64,000 nucleotides of DNA, from the NCBI GenBank assembly GCA_947387485.1, contig CANDNT010000006.1, forward strand, positions 62,001 through 126,000. The letters are read 5' to 3'. A program made the translations under genes and the position numbers. Shown here piece by piece: positions 63,776 to 64,000 of the stretch. The first letter of the stretch is position 1. Every line of letters starts with the position of its first letter. The notes under the pieces are model-generated. The model did not search any database. It worked only from the letters and a program-made list of their open reading frames with translations, and was not told the DNA's origin. The stretch comes from Aquimarina rhabdastrellae. GTDB taxonomy: Bacteria; Bacteroidota; Bacteroidia; Flavobacteriales; Flavobacteriaceae.

Positions 63776-64000
63776 TTACTTAGTCAAAGTGATTTTGATT
63801 ACACCTGATGTAGTAACACTAAGACCTGCAAGCTCAAAAAGATCAAAATAACCAAAAGCATCAAGAGAATCTAAATCAGTTTCAAGATTCATTGTACTTT
63901 CAGTTAAGTTAGTGATTCTAAAAGTAGTTGAATCACCATCTTCAGTAATAGTCAATGTACTTCCTTCAATAAACCAACTGTCAGCATCAAAAAATCCTTC
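63776..64000 (-). CDS. C-terminal part of a lipocalin-like protein (cut by window edge)
   Basis: The reverse strand is open from 64000 to a TAA at 63776, giving 74 residues: SWFIEGSTLTITEDGDSTTF, then RITNLTESTMNLETD, and a final VTTSGVIKITLTK. The Ser-Thr-Leu-Thr-Ile-Thr strand followed by RITNLTESTMNL resembles the C-terminal strands of Bacteroidota lipocalin-like lipoproteins. The N-terminus, where a lipid Cys would lie, is outside the window, so the family call is tentative. Confidence 0.55.
   Translation of the reverse strand, partial: EGFFDADSWFIEGSTLTITEDGDSTTFRITNLTESTMNLETDLDSLDAFGYFDLFELAGLSVTTSGVIKITLTK

Overview
The window is chromosomal DNA from an AT-rich member of the Bacteroidota, almost certainly a marine-type Flavobacteriaceae. 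An Aquimarina-like genus is a guess from gene order and protein style. The evidence is TAnnTTTG-type promoters with TTG/TTTG about 19 bp upstream, a lack of Shine-Dalgarno sequences, GLPGLI proteins, SPOR and CBM9-like outer-membrane proteins, an alternative complex III (act) operon, a fused malic enzyme, and lipoproteins with Asp-rich export tags.

Layout. 1-2.1 kb: the minus-strand ribosomal cluster rplM-rpsI-rpsB-tsf (tsf cut by the window edge), with structured intergenic leaders. 2.3-13.6 kb: a CBM9-like outer-membrane protein, DNA polymerase I, a membrane metallophosphoesterase, a cysteine-less thioredoxin-fold protein, a NodB polysaccharide deacetylase and a DUF2723 membrane protein. 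13.8-14.4 kb: five identical tRNA-Gln(TTG) genes in perfect 117-bp tandem repeats. 14.5-20.2 kb: a tandem UspA protein, then rimP-nusA-infB behind a terminator-like leader hairpin. 20.4-32.7 kb: a SPOR protein, then the respiratory block actABCDEF-coxB-coxA (quinol oxidation by alternative complex III feeding a cytochrome c oxidase; coxC is not in the window). 32.7-41.4 kb: ruvB, a very AT-rich KAP-type P-loop NTPase that looks like inserted cargo, a cytochrome P450, queG, the fused malic enzyme/phosphotransacetylase gene and waaA. 41.4-44.4 kb: two paralogous secreted tail-fibre-like coiled-coil proteins.

44.6-53.7 kb holds what I judge the most interesting module. A histidine kinase/response regulator pair, followed in the same direction by a secreted protein of unknown function and a deoxynucleoside kinase, is divergent from two GLPGLI-family genes and a TonB-receptor-like outer-membrane protein. 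The intergenic region between the two arms carries three TTAAC direct repeats at exactly 10-bp spacing, placed to serve both promoters. The second GLPGLI gene has its start codon at the foot of an 11-bp hairpin. 53.8-57.98 kb: a DUF302 lipoprotein, a DoxX protein, a small secreted protein, a surface-lipoprotein-like endonuclease/exonuclease/phosphatase protein and metK with a long structured leader. 58.3-63.7 kb: a SAM-I riboswitch in front of a methionine operon (homoserine acetyltransferase, aspartate kinase-homoserine dehydrogenase, an OsmC-like protein, a PLP sulfhydrylase). A lipocalin-like gene is cut by the right edge.

There is no CRISPR array, insertion sequence or prophage. All structure calls are by eye. 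No database search or folding program was run.
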